Below, in pieces: positions 24,353 through 33,647 of a stretch of 64,000 nucleotides of DNA. Position numbers and translations under genes: made by a program. The notes beneath the pieces were generated by a model that did not search any database, was not told the DNA's origin, and saw nothing but the letters and a program-made list of their open reading frames with translations. Positions within the stretch are counted from its first letter, which is position 1, and every line of letters starts with the position of its first letter. The DNA is from CALAED01 sp035765195 (lineage in GTDB: Bacteria; Actinomycetota; Actinomycetes; Streptosporangiales; Streptosporangiaceae). The DNA is taken from NCBI GenBank assembly GCA_035765195.1, contig DASTYC010000006.1, positions 124,001-188,000 on the forward strand. Reading direction: 5' to 3'.

Positions 24353-25654
24353 TCACTTTCCGACCTGAGGGACGAGGTACGGCGTGACGCCGCGGAGCTG
24401 CGCGCACGTCTCCTCGTACTCGCGCGCAGGGTCTGACGTGGCCACGACGCCCGCGCCCGCCTGGAGCCAGGCCGTGCCGTCCGCTCCGACCAGGGTCTGC
24501 AGCACGACGCCCGCGTCCAGTGATCCGTCGTCCTCCACACTGAGCACCGCGCCCGCGTACAGGCCCCGTGGCCGCGACTCCAGGCGCGCGATGCAGTCGA
24601 ACGCGGCCGCCTTCGGGGTACCGGAGGCGGTGACCGCGGGGAAGACGGCCTCGAACGCGTCCCAAGAGGTCCGGTGCGCGGGGAGCCGGCCGCTGACCCG
24701 AGACTCCAGGTGCCGGACGCCGCCGCGGTCGGCGACGGTCATGTAGTCGTCGATCACCGTGGACCTCGGGACGCAGATTCGGCGGAACTCTTCGACCGCC
24801 AACTTCACCGCGATCGCGTGCTCTAAGACTTGCACGGGGTCTGCGCGGAGCGTGGCCGTACGGGCCGCGTCGTCGCCGCCGACCCGGGTCCCGGCGAGCG
24901 GATGGGTGCGGACACGGCCATCGGGCTGGACGGCCAGCATCGTCTCGAGAGCGAATCCCACCGCCCGCATCTCAGGCGTGTCGAGCAGGAAGGAGCGGCT
25001 CGGGCTGATGGCGGCGTGACCCGCGCGGTACGTCGCGAGCAGGTCCACGTCGAACCCGACCGGTACGCGTCGCGACAGGACCACCTTCTGCAGGTGGCCG
25101 CGCCGGATCTCGGCGACCGCCTCCGCCACCATGCGCTGGTACGGGCCGGGATCGACCGAGTCCACTCGCACCGGCCGGGGGCCGGCGGCCACCGGACGGG
25201 GCCCGTCCACGTTGGCCAGGCGGTCGCGCAGGTGCTCGATCAGCCAGGGGTCCACACCACGGATGACACAGCTGTAGGAGTTGATCCGCACCTGCACGCT
25301 CGGCACGATCAGGTGCAGCAGCGTCCCGTCCGGCACCCGCAGGCCGGCCTGCAGGCGGCCGTACTCGAAGGCCACCCACCCATACGCCGTCCAGCTCGAT
25401 AACGGAAACTCCCCGAGTGCCCGCGCGACGTCGGCCAGCGGCCGGCTGGAGAGCCGGAGGCTGTGTCGCCTGCCGCTCCAGGCGTAGGCCAGCCCCCGTC
25501 GGTCCAGCAGCACCTCGCCCAGCGCACCGGCGGCGAACGACCAAACCCCCGCGCACTCGTAGATGATCTGAGGTCGCGGCAGCTCAGCGGCCAGATGGTG
25601 CAGAAGGAACAGCGGATCGGCTGGCCTCCAGAGGCTGACCTCGTGATATTGCAT
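24353..25654 (-). CDS. Salicylate synthase (MbtI/Irp9 family)
   Basis: A 433-residue chorismate-utilising enzyme. YECAGVWSFAAG near the N-terminus, EIRRGHLQKVVLSR, HPLAGTR, HAIAVKLAVEEFRRI, MTVADRGGVRHLESRVSG, FPAVTASGTPKAA and GAGVVATSDPAREYEETC follow the MbtI/Irp9 order closely. These enzymes convert chorismate through isochorismate to salicylate without a separate lyase. Salicylate could be a siderophore precursor or an aromatic building block for the cluster. ATG 25654 gives an N-terminus like Irp9; ATG 25690 and TTG 25711 are longer options. No siderophore NRPS is in the window. Confidence 0.88.
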   Translation of the reverse strand: MQYHEVSLWRPADPLFLLHHLAAELPRPQIIYECAGVWSFAAGALGEVLLDRRGLAYAWSGRRHSLRLSSRPLADVARALGEFPLSSWTAYGWVAFEYGRLQAGLRVPDGTLLHLIVPSVQVRINSYSCVIRGVDPWLIEHLRDRLANVDGPRPVAAGPRPVRVDSVDPGPYQRMVAEAVAEIRRGHLQKVVLSRRVPVGFDVDLLATYRAGHAAISPSRSFLLDTPEMRAVGFALETMLAVQPDGRVRTHPLAGTRVGGDDAARTATLRADPVQVLEHAIAVKLAVEEFRRICVPRSTVIDDYMTVADRGGVRHLESRVSGRLPAHRTSWDAFEAVFPAVTASGTPKAAAFDCIARLESRPRGLYAGAVLSVEDDGSLDAGVVLQTLVGADGTAWLQAGAGVVATSDPAREYEETCAQLRGVTPYLVPQVGK

Positions 25655-25866
25655 GAGGTTTGTTCGGCCTATTCCGCCGGCGCCGGCCATGCGCAGGCCC
25701 GGTGCCGCCAATTGTCCGGTAGAAATCCGTGATCAGCCCCACTGCCCAGTATTATGACACCTCGCTCGCGGCCCAAAATGATCTAAAGCCCGCCCGGCCG
25801 CGTTGCGGGGCACTCGCGTCGGTCGCCCCAGGTCCGCCTCTGTTTCCCCCGCACGGATGGAGTGAC

Positions 25867-26238
25867 ATGGAGATTTGGATCAACCCCGAGTGCTCGAAGT
25901 GCCAGTCCGCGCTGACCCTGCTCGACGCCGAGGGCGCCGATTACACCGTCCGCCACTACCTCGAGCGGCCACCCAGCGCACAGGAACTCGCCGAGGTGCT
26001 GGAGCGCCTGGGTCTGGAGCCATGGGACATCACCCGCCTCGGCGAACCGATCGCCGAGGACCTGGGGCTGGCGTCGTGGCCCCGAGACGAGGCCGGCCGG
26101 TCACGCTGGATCGACGCCCTGACCGCACATCCGATCCTGATCCAACGACCGATCATCACCGCCGACGACGGCACCGCCGCGGTGGCCCGCACCCCCGAAG
26201 CGGTCCGCGCGGTCATGGACGCACCCGGTACGCATTAG
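25867..26238 (+). CDS. ArsC/Spx-family thioredoxin-fold reductase
   Basis: A 123-residue thioredoxin-fold protein. It starts with NPECSKCQSALTLL, a CSKC redox pair at the ArsC position, and has the family core YLERPPSAQELAEVL and ILIQRPIITAD. Glutaredoxin-coupled arsenate reductases have one such cysteine; the C-x2-C form here suggests a thiol reductase or an ArsC relative using mycothiol or thioredoxin. ATG 25867 is preceded by GGAG. It is monocistronic and ends at a strong hairpin. Confidence 0.85.
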   Translation: MEIWINPECSKCQSALTLLDAEGADYTVRHYLERPPSAQELAEVLERLGLEPWDITRLGEPIAEDLGLASWPRDEAGRSRWIDALTAHPILIQRPIITADDGTAAVARTPEAVRAVMDAPGTH

Positions 26239-26288
26239 GCATGGCCGCCCTTGCCGTCTCGCTCCGGCCGAACGAGCCGACGGACGAC

Positions 26289-26325
26289 AGAGATCCTGGT
26301 GGAGATGTCTCCCACCAGGATCTCT
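26289..26325. terminator. Strong bidirectional hairpin terminator
   Basis: Arms AGAGATCCTGGTGG (26289-26302) and CCACCAGGATCTCT (26312-26325) pair perfectly over 14 bp with a 9-base loop, between the convergent ArsC-like (+) and DUF2202 (-) genes. Confidence 0.85.
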
Positions 26326-26356
26326 GGTTTCGGTTGGCAGGTCGGCCGGCGCTTGG

Positions 26357-27061
26357 TCACTTCGCCCAGGCCTGGAAGACCTCCAGGTGCCGCTGGGAGG
26401 TGGTGAGCAGGCGGTTGTAGACCTGCTTGACGTCGGCGGCGGTGAGCCCTTGGACGGCCTTGCGCAGTGCCGCGACATCGGCCTTTTCCACCGTCACGCC
26501 GACCTTGAGGGCGGCCTGTTCACTGCCCGATCCTTGCGCCAGCAGCCGGTCGTAGGTCGCCTTCACCTCGGCGGAGGCGAACTGGCCGGCGGCCTTGCCC
26601 GCGGTCGGATCCGACACGTCGTACCGATCCAGCAGGGCGCGCACCGTGGTCAGGTGCCGCGTCTCGGCCGCCGCGATGTGGTCGAAGACCCGCGCGTCGA
26701 AGCGGGCGGCGAACGCCGCGTACAGATCATGCGCGAGCTTCTCCTCTTCGGCCATGTCGGCCAGCGTCGCCTTCTGGGCGGCCGTCACGCTGCCGCTCGC
26801 CGCCGGCAGCTCCCAGAATGGGCAGGTCCCGTCGCCGGGACCCCGGCCCCTCATCTGGTCTCCCATCCGGCCCATGCCGTACCCCATGCCGTACCCGGCC
26901 TGTGGCCCGCCCGGCGCGAACGTACGGCTCTGCGTCGCCGGCCGGTCACCCGGGCCCGGGCCCGGTCCGCCCGCCAGTACCGGCGCCGCCACGGCGATCC
27001 CGCCCAAGGCGAGGATGCCGCCGGTGGTGAGCGCCACCGCGGTCTTGCTCATGTGTCGCAT
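26357..27061 (-). CDS. Secreted DUF2202 ferritin-like protein
   Basis: A 234-residue protein. The N-terminal signal (MRHMSKTAVALTTGGILALGGIAVAAP) is followed by a Gly/Met-rich linker (GYGMGYGMGRMGDQM), then a four-helix DUF2202 domain. Likely metal-ligand positions are EEEKLAHDLY, HIAAAETRHL and the C-terminal SQRHLEVFQAW. DUF2202 proteins look like exported ferritin/rubrerythrin relatives, so metal storage or peroxide handling is possible but unproven. ATG 27061 has the RBS GGAAGGAG. It lies downstream of the MacB-like transporter on the same strand. Confidence 0.85.
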   Translation of the reverse strand: MRHMSKTAVALTTGGILALGGIAVAAPVLAGGPGPGPGDRPATQSRTFAPGGPQAGYGMGYGMGRMGDQMRGRGPGDGTCPFWELPAASGSVTAAQKATLADMAEEEKLAHDLYAAFAARFDARVFDHIAAAETRHLTTVRALLDRYDVSDPTAGKAAGQFASAEVKATYDRLLAQGSGSEQAALKVGVTVEKADVAALRKAVQGLTAADVKQVYNRLLTTSQRHLEVFQAWAK

Positions 27062-27184
27062 CGCCGACTCCTTCCATCGACCCTTCATCCGCTGACACCT
27101 GCAGATTCGGGCCCAGGCGTGCAGAGCGAATGCGAACGATGTGAAGAACCTGTGGAGACCGCCGCCGATGGCCGGTCTCGCCGT

Positions 27185-29677
27185 TCATTCCATGACCCGC
27201 AGCGTCGCGGGGATGTCCATGCGGCGTAGCCGGCCGGCGGTGAACAGCGGCGCGAGCGCCACGGCGAGAACGCCGAGCGCCATCGCCTGGACGATGGTCG
27301 CCGCCGACAGCGCGGCCGTCACCCCGATCTCCGGCATCACCTCGGGGACGGTGGTCGCCGTCAGCCAGCGCAGCATGGCATAGCCGCCGAGCACCCCGGC
27401 GATAGCGCCCACCGTTCCGATGAGCGCCGTCTCCACCGTCGTCATGCCCAGCACCGTCCGGGCGGGCAGACCGAACGCGAGCATGGTGGCGTGCTCGCGG
27501 GAGCGTTCGTCGACGCCGATGCTGGTGGTGTTGAACGCGATGAGCAGCGCGAGCAGCAGCGTGACCAGCGCCGCGACCCGAAGGACGCCGACGAACTCTT
27601 CGATGCTGTCCCGCATGCCCTCGGTCGTGGCCTGCGCGGTCTGCGCGGAGGCCACATGCGGGACGGCGAGCAGCGCGCGGCGTACCGCGTCGGACCCGGC
27701 TCCGGGCGCCGGAGTGACGGTGAGCAGGTTGGTGCGGCCGGCCAGGCCGAACGGGGCCGCCCCGACCCCCTCGACGTAGGCGAACATGCGCATGGGGTTG
27801 GGATGGACGCCGGCCACCCGCATCGGCGTCCGCACGGTGCGCAGTCCGGTTGCGGTGGCCTGCGGGTGCTCGACGGCCACGGTGTCGCCGACACCGACCC
27901 CGAGGTCGCGGGCGGCCTTGTCGGCGAGGACGAGCCCGCCGGAGGCGGACCCGGCCGTCAAGGTGGGCCGCCAGCGCGCGCCCGCCGGCACCACCTCGAG
28001 CGCGAGCTCCACCGCGCGCTCCCCCGATCGGGCGGTGCTGGGCAGCAGCAGGCCGCTGTCCACTCCGCCCACCTGCCTCAGCGCGCCGACCGTACGGACG
28101 ACGTCGCCGTCCACCGGCTGGAAGCCGTCGAGCGTCACATTGACCCGGTTCGGCGCGGTGTGCAGCAGTTCGTTTTCGGCGCGGTCCAGCGTGCCGTTGA
28201 AGGTGTCGAGGAAGCCGGTCGTGGTGACCAGAGTGGTGATCGCGGCGGCGATCCCCAGCGCGGTCAGCGCGCTGCGGCGCGGGGTGCGCAGCACGTTGCG
28301 CACGGGGATCTGCCGGTATCCCCGCCCGGGCAGCGGCAGCCGGCGCAGCAGCGGGGCCAGGCCGCTGCCGCGTGCCGCGAGGTGCCCCACCCGGATCGCC
28401 TCCACCGGCTGGACCCTCAGCGCGCGCCACACCGGCCAGGCGACGGCGGCGAAGGGCAGCGCGAAGCCGAGCGCCGCGGCCTGCGCGAACACGTCCACCT
28501 GGAGCGGCGTACGCCAGATCGGCAGCGGCAGCATGTCCACGAACACGCCGCGCAGGGGGATGCCGACCGCCCAGCCCACCACCAGTCCGAGTCCGACCCC
28601 GAGCAGCGCGACCTGGGCGCCGAACAGCAGCGGGCGTATCGCCAGCATCCAGGTGGGCGTCCCCAGCGCCATCCCGATGCCGATCTCGCGGCGCTGCGCC
28701 TCGACGATGCGGGTGGTCAGGTTCAGCGCGGCCAGCGCGGCGCCTCCCAGCACCAACAGCGCGATCACCCGCCACAGCGTCTCGTCGCCGTCGATGTCCT
28801 CGTACAGGATGCGGTAGGCGTCGATGTCATCGCGGGTGGTCACGGTGGCGGCCAGCGGCGGCCGGGCCGCGTCGATCGCGCCGCGCAGTTCGCCGGCCAC
28901 CGCGGCGCGGTCGGCGCCCGGTCGGAGGGTCAGGACGAGATCGTTGACCCGGGCGGCGGCGCCGGTCGCCGACTGAGCGGTGCGCAGCGAGGTGAACAAC
29001 ACCCCGTAGGACTTTTGGCTGAGGAACGGCGTACCGCCCTGCGTGCCGGTGACCAGGAAGTACTCCGGCGACTGGCCGTGGCCGACGATGTTCAGTCGCG
29101 CGCCACCGGAGATCGTCAGCCCGGCGCTTTCGGCGAGCCCGTTCTTGCGGGCGAACGCCGCCTCGGCCACCGCGCTGGGCCGGCCGTCATCGGCCGCCGT
29201 CAGCCCCCGGCCGGCGGTGATCGCCACACCGTCGACCATGGGCCCCGGCCGGGCGTCGGTGCCGACGAGTTCACCCGGCACCAGCAGCCCGTTCGGCCCG
29301 GCGATCTGGGTGGGCACGACGAGTCGCTCGCGAGCACCGGTGACGTCCGCCGCGTGCGGGATGCCGGCGGCGATGGCCGCCAGCCCGCCCTCGGCCGTGG
29401 TGGCCCCCGACGGCAGCGCGACCCGCAGATCATGGGTGTGCAGCAGGGCGAAACTCGCGTCGTTGGACTGCGTACGCCACGCCGAGGTGCCGAGCAGCCC
29501 CGCGTACGTTCCGGTGCCCAGCGCGATGACCAGCGCGATCGCCCCGACCAGCAGCCAGCGCCGGCGCAGGTCGCGCCACGACCAACGAGCCATCAGCCGG
29601 AGCCGGGCCATCGGCCGTATCCGGACCATCGGCCGTGTCCGCGACCCTGGGATCCGCGCCCTGGGGACCCGTGACAT
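27185..29677 (-). CDS. FtsX/MacB-type ABC transporter permease
   Basis: An 830-residue permease with two FtsX domains. An N-terminal anchor (WLLVGAIALVIALGTGTYAG) and a large external domain are followed by a first FtsX block (VIALLVLGGAALAALNLTTRIVEAQRREIGIGMALG). A second anchor (SALTALGIAAAITTLVTTTG), another external domain and a second FtsX block (EHATMLAFGLPARTVLGM) follow. MacB-like exporters move lipids, peptides or antibiotics, or work mechanically on envelope proteins. The true start may be one of the later in-frame ATGs, up to about 28 codons inside. It lies 6 bp after its ATPase. Confidence 0.88.
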   Translation of the reverse strand: MSRVPRARIPGSRTRPMVRIRPMARLRLMARWSWRDLRRRWLLVGAIALVIALGTGTYAGLLGTSAWRTQSNDASFALLHTHDLRVALPSGATTAEGGLAAIAAGIPHAADVTGARERLVVPTQIAGPNGLLVPGELVGTDARPGPMVDGVAITAGRGLTAADDGRPSAVAEAAFARKNGLAESAGLTISGGARLNIVGHGQSPEYFLVTGTQGGTPFLSQKSYGVLFTSLRTAQSATGAAARVNDLVLTLRPGADRAAVAGELRGAIDAARPPLAATVTTRDDIDAYRILYEDIDGDETLWRVIALLVLGGAALAALNLTTRIVEAQRREIGIGMALGTPTWMLAIRPLLFGAQVALLGVGLGLVVGWAVGIPLRGVFVDMLPLPIWRTPLQVDVFAQAAALGFALPFAAVAWPVWRALRVQPVEAIRVGHLAARGSGLAPLLRRLPLPGRGYRQIPVRNVLRTPRRSALTALGIAAAITTLVTTTGFLDTFNGTLDRAENELLHTAPNRVNVTLDGFQPVDGDVVRTVGALRQVGGVDSGLLLPSTARSGERAVELALEVVPAGARWRPTLTAGSASGGLVLADKAARDLGVGVGDTVAVEHPQATATGLRTVRTPMRVAGVHPNPMRMFAYVEGVGAAPFGLAGRTNLLTVTPAPGAGSDAVRRALLAVPHVASAQTAQATTEGMRDSIEEFVGVLRVAALVTLLLALLIAFNTTSIGVDERSREHATMLAFGLPARTVLGMTTVETALIGTVGAIAGVLGGYAMLRWLTATTVPEVMPEIGVTAALSAATIVQAMALGVLAVALAPLFTAGRLRRMDIPATLRVME

Positions 29678-29683
29678 CGCGGC

Positions 29684-30448
<765 letters not shown>

Positions 30449-30566
30449 GCCCCAGCCTTGTCACAGCCGGACGGCGACCGGCCAGGGCACAACGTCGGTG
30501 TCATTGACGACCAACGACCCTGCCGGACACGCCGGTAACCCGCGTCGCCGGCGTCGCGCGGTCGCG

Positions 30567-32990
30567 TTACGCGGCCGGGCCCGCACCCGAACGCGGCGGA
30601 CCATGCCGTGGCGCGGGGTCCGCCGCCGGCGCCTCCTCGGTGGCGTGCTGCGGCATGAGGCTGAACGCGCTTTCTTCTTCCTGGGCGTTGTGCAGACGCA
30701 AGATCGCGTAGAGCCCATAGAGGGAGCCGCGCAGGTCGACGACGTCCTCCGGCTCCGGGCGATCGCCGAGATCGGCCATGGCACGACGCAGCCGGCGGAC
30801 CTGGTGTTCGATCTCGGCGTGGGTGCGGCTCAACGCTCCGGTCGGGTCGGCGCCGCCGAGGGCTCGGGCCACGATGGGCAGCAACTCGGCCTCTTCGGCG
30901 CGTTCGTGCGGCAGCAGGTCGGTCTCCAGCCGGTCCAGCAGCTTCCCCAGCGGTTCGAGTTCGGGGTCGGTGGTGTTCAGCCGGTCGGCGACGGTACGGA
31001 CCTGTTCGACCAACGGCCGGATGGCGGTGTGCTGTGCGTACAGCCGTTGCGCGGTCGACAGGTCGGCCGCCCGCAAGGTGACGGTGTGGGCGCGGGCGGG
31101 CAGCAGCGCGGTCAGCGCGAGCGCGATGGCGGCCACGTCGATGCCCTCCTGCAGCAGCGCTCCGGCGGTCGGGGGCAGGAGGCCAGCGGCGGCGGGCAGC
31201 ATCGCCGCGATCGACAACCCGATGCCCAGCAGCGCCGCCCGGCGGGCGATGCGGTACGCCCGGCGGGCGATGAGGATGGCGTCGGCGAGCCCGTCGACGC
31301 GGTCGATGGTGAGCACGACGTCGGCGGCCTCGGCGGAGGCGGTCACCCCGCGGGCGGCCAGCGCGACGCCCACCCCGGCGGCGGCCAGCGCGGGCGCGTC
31401 GTTGACGCCATCGCCCACCATGATGGTGGGGCTGGTCGCCTGCTCGGCGCGTACGATCGTCAGCTTGTCCGCCGGGTCACGGTCGGCCTGTACGGCGTCG
31501 ACCCCCACGATGCGCCCCACCGCCTCGGCGATATCGGCCCGGTCGCCGGTGACCAGCACCATCCGCGAGATGCCCGCGGCGCGCAGCGCGCGAATCATCC
31601 GCGGCGCGTCGGGCCGGATCGGGTCCTGCAGGAGCAGCGCCCCGGCGGGCCGCCCGTCCACGGCGACGAACACGGTCAGGGTGCCGTCGAGGGCGGCACG
31701 GCGCCGGATGTGGCGTACCCAGGGCGGGGCGGCCCCGGCGACGATCCACGCTGCCTTGCCGAGCCGGACCGTACGCCCGCCGACGACGCCCTCGACGCCG
31801 TAGCCGTGCTCCTCGCGGACCCCCGCCGCGGGCTCCAGCCGGAGGCCGCGGTCCCGCGCCGCGGTCACGATCGCGGCGGCCAGCACGTGCGCGGACAGCT
31901 GATCCAGCGACGCCGCCAGTCGCAACACCTCATCGGCGTCCAGGCCGGGCGCGCCGGCCGCGCCGGGCGCGGTGACCACCTCGGTCACCGTCGGCCGGCC
32001 CCGGGTCAGCGTGCCGGTCTTGTCGAACAGCAGCACCCGTCCGGCGGCCAGCCGCTCCAGCGCCGAACCCCCCTTGAGGATCACGCCGGTCTTGGCCGCC
32101 CGGGACAGCCCCGACATGATCGCGATGGGCGCGGCCAGCAGCAGCGGGCACGGAGTGGCCACGACCAGCACGGCCACGGCCCGGACCGCCTCGCCGGTGA
32201 CCGCCCACGCCAGCCCGGCCACGACAAGGGTCAGCGGCACGAAGGCGAGGGCGAACCGATCGGCGGTGCGCACGAACGGGGCGGATGTGGCCTGCGCCTG
32301 TTCGACCAGGCGCACCACCCCCGCGTAGGTGGAGTCGGCGGCGGTCGCGGTGGCGACCATGGCGACCGGCCCGCCGGCGTTGATCACACCGCTCCGCACG
32401 TCCTCGCCCGGGCGGCGCTCGACCGGCACCGACTCTCCTGTCAGCACCGACTCGTCGAACACGCCCGCATCGCCGAGCCGCGCGTCGACCGGCACGATCT
32501 CACCGGCCCCGACGAGCAGCGGGTCCCCGGTGACCACCTCGCCGACGGGTATCTCGACCACGCCGTCGGGCGTCTGCCGGCGCGCGGTCCGCGGCGCACG
32601 CGCGGCCAGCCGGCTCAGCTCGCGCCGCGCCCGCGCGGCCGCACGCGCCTCCAGCACCGCGCCGGTGGCGAGCATCACCGCGATGACGGCACCCGCCAGC
32701 GGCTCGTCCACCAGCAGCGCACCGGCGAGCGCCAGCCAGGCGATCACGTCCACGGTCGCCTGACGGCGCCACAGCGACACCAGGATGGACACCGTCGAGT
32801 ACGCCAGCCCGAGAACGGTCGCGGCGATCCACATCCCCCGCGCCGCCGCCTCCGCGCCGCCGGCCCATCCGGCCACGGCCCCGGCGACCAGCAAGACCGC
32901 CGCGACGCCGAACAACAGCACCTCTCGGTCTCGCCGGCAGCGGACCAGGAGGCGCCGCCACCCTACGCCACGATCTTGTCCGTCAATCAT
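30567..32990 (-). CDS. P1B-5-type metal-transport ATPase with C-terminal hemerythrin domain
   Basis: An 807-residue heavy-metal P-type ATPase. It has LTGES (183-187), the TPC motif in membrane helix 4 (279-281), the phosphorylated Asp323 in DKTGT, TGD (481-483) and GDGVNDAP (527-534). There is no N-terminal CxxC metal-binding domain. Residues about 650-780 form a hemerythrin-like domain with His654, His695, Glu699, His724, His729 and His767. The TPC motif plus hemerythrin domain define class P1B-5; the characterised Sinorhizobium Nia handles Ni(II) and Fe(II). A [NiFe]-hydrogenase operon 5.7 kb away fits a nickel/iron homeostasis role (inference). It is divergent from the rhodanese operon. 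Confidence 0.88.
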   Translation of the reverse strand: MIDGQDRGVGWRRLLVRCRRDREVLLFGVAAVLLVAGAVAGWAGGAEAAARGMWIAATVLGLAYSTVSILVSLWRRQATVDVIAWLALAGALLVDEPLAGAVIAVMLATGAVLEARAAARARRELSRLAARAPRTARRQTPDGVVEIPVGEVVTGDPLLVGAGEIVPVDARLGDAGVFDESVLTGESVPVERRPGEDVRSGVINAGGPVAMVATATAADSTYAGVVRLVEQAQATSAPFVRTADRFALAFVPLTLVVAGLAWAVTGEAVRAVAVLVVATPCPLLLAAPIAIMSGLSRAAKTGVILKGGSALERLAAGRVLLFDKTGTLTRGRPTVTEVVTAPGAAGAPGLDADEVLRLAASLDQLSAHVLAAAIVTAARDRGLRLEPAAGVREEHGYGVEGVVGGRTVRLGKAAWIVAGAAPPWVRHIRRRAALDGTLTVFVAVDGRPAGALLLQDPIRPDAPRMIRALRAAGISRMVLVTGDRADIAEAVGRIVGVDAVQADRDPADKLTIVRAEQATSPTIMVGDGVNDAPALAAAGVGVALAARGVTASAEAADVVLTIDRVDGLADAILIARRAYRIARRAALLGIGLSIAAMLPAAAGLLPPTAGALLQEGIDVAAIALALTALLPARAHTVTLRAADLSTAQRLYAQHTAIRPLVEQVRTVADRLNTTDPELEPLGKLLDRLETDLLPHERAEEAELLPIVARALGGADPTGALSRTHAEIEHQVRRLRRAMADLGDRPEPEDVVDLRGSLYGLYAILRLHNAQEEESAFSLMPQHATEEAPAADPAPRHGPPRSGAGPAA

Positions 32991-33153
32991 GGATCGTCAC
33001 CCGCATGAGTGCGCGCGGCACGGGCGCCGCGCCGGGACGCCATGCAACCCCCCATCCCGGTCCGGGGCTCGCGCCGCCCAGGCCCGCGTCGACGTCGCGG
33101 CCTGCGCTGTCAGCCTCTTCGTCCACCATCGCCTCCGCACCGCCGTCTCCCCA

Positions 33154-33167
33154 GAGCCGAAGGTCCC
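33154..33167 (-). promoter_or_regulatory. DevR/DosR-like box
   Basis: Read on the minus strand the site is GGGACCTTCGGCTC, one of the recurring GGGAC-N4-GNCYC elements of this region, 164 bp upstream of the P1B-5 ATPase start. Confidence 0.4.
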
Positions 33168-33195
33168 ATGGCCGTGCCACCGGGGGGTTTAAGTG

Positions 33196-33211
33196 ATACC
33201 CCAGGGGGTAT
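33196..33211. promoter_or_regulatory. CstR/CsoR-like operator 1
   Basis: ATACCCCAGGGGGTAT: seven-base arms ATACCCC/GGGGTAT around two central bases. This G/C-tract palindrome is the type bound by CsoR-family repressors, including the persulfide sensor CstR. It lies just upstream of a candidate -35 element for the rhodanese operon. Confidence 0.75.
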
Positions 33212-33241
33212 TTGCGATTCTTCCTCTGTTTGGGCTACTGT
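33212..33241 (+). promoter_or_regulatory. Candidate promoter of the sulfide operon
   Basis: TTGCGA (33212-33217) and TACTGT (33236-33241) are spaced by 18 bases between the two CstR-like operators, so a bound repressor would cover both ends of the promoter. Confidence 0.45.
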
Positions 33242-33254
33242 GCCAGGCATAGGC

Positions 33255-33270
33255 ATACCCCCAGGGGTAT
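33255..33270. promoter_or_regulatory. CstR/CsoR-like operator 2
   Basis: ATACCCCCAGGGGTAT: perfect seven-base arms. It lies 14 bp before the rhodanese ATG and next to its RBS, 59 bp centre-to-centre from operator 1. Confidence 0.75.
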
Positions 33271-33284
33271 ATGGAGGGAGAGAG

Positions 33285-33611
33285 ATGGCTCGTGAAGTCG
33301 ACACCCGATCATTCGCCGCCGCGTACCAGGACGGTGCGCTGGTGGTGGATGTCCGGGAGCCGCATGAGTACCGGCGCGGTGATGTTCCGGGTGCCCGGCT
33401 GATCCCGATGCGGGAGGTCCACTCGCGGATGGCGGAGCTGACGGACGGCCGCACGGTGTACGTGATCTGCGCGTCCGGCAACCGCAGCCTGACCGCGGCG
33501 CGCTGGATGAGTGCGGCGGGGATCGACGCGGTGTCGGTGGCCGGCGGCACCGCCGCGTGGGTACGAGCCGGCGGCCCGGTGGTGCGCGGCCGCCACGAGA
33601 ACGCCGCCTGA
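33285..33611 (+). CDS. Single-domain rhodanese sulfurtransferase
   Basis: A 108-residue rhodanese with the active-site loop CASGNRS; the cysteine carries the persulfide. VDVREPHEYRRGDVPGARLIP is the standard N-terminal rhodanese signature. ATG 33285 has the RBS GGAGGGAG. As the first gene behind two CstR-like operators, and followed by a persulfide dioxygenase, it probably moves sulfane sulfur between low-molecular-weight thiols and the dioxygenase. Confidence 0.92.
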   Translation: MAREVDTRSFAAAYQDGALVVDVREPHEYRRGDVPGARLIPMREVHSRMAELTDGRTVYVICASGNRSLTAARWMSAAGIDAVSVAGGTAAWVRAGGPVVRGRHENAA

Positions 33612-33647
33612 CGCGGCCCGAGACGTTGTGAACGAAAGGCAGTACAA

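Noticed and set aside
25655..25866. Search for an IdeR/Fur iron box upstream of the salicylate synthase
   Set aside because: No sequence near the TTAGGTTAGGCTAACCTAA-type consensus was seen.
30482..30512. GGGCACAACGTCGG near the MacB-like ATPase as a DevR-like box
   Set aside because: The invariant C at position 5 and the right-arm CCC are missing.
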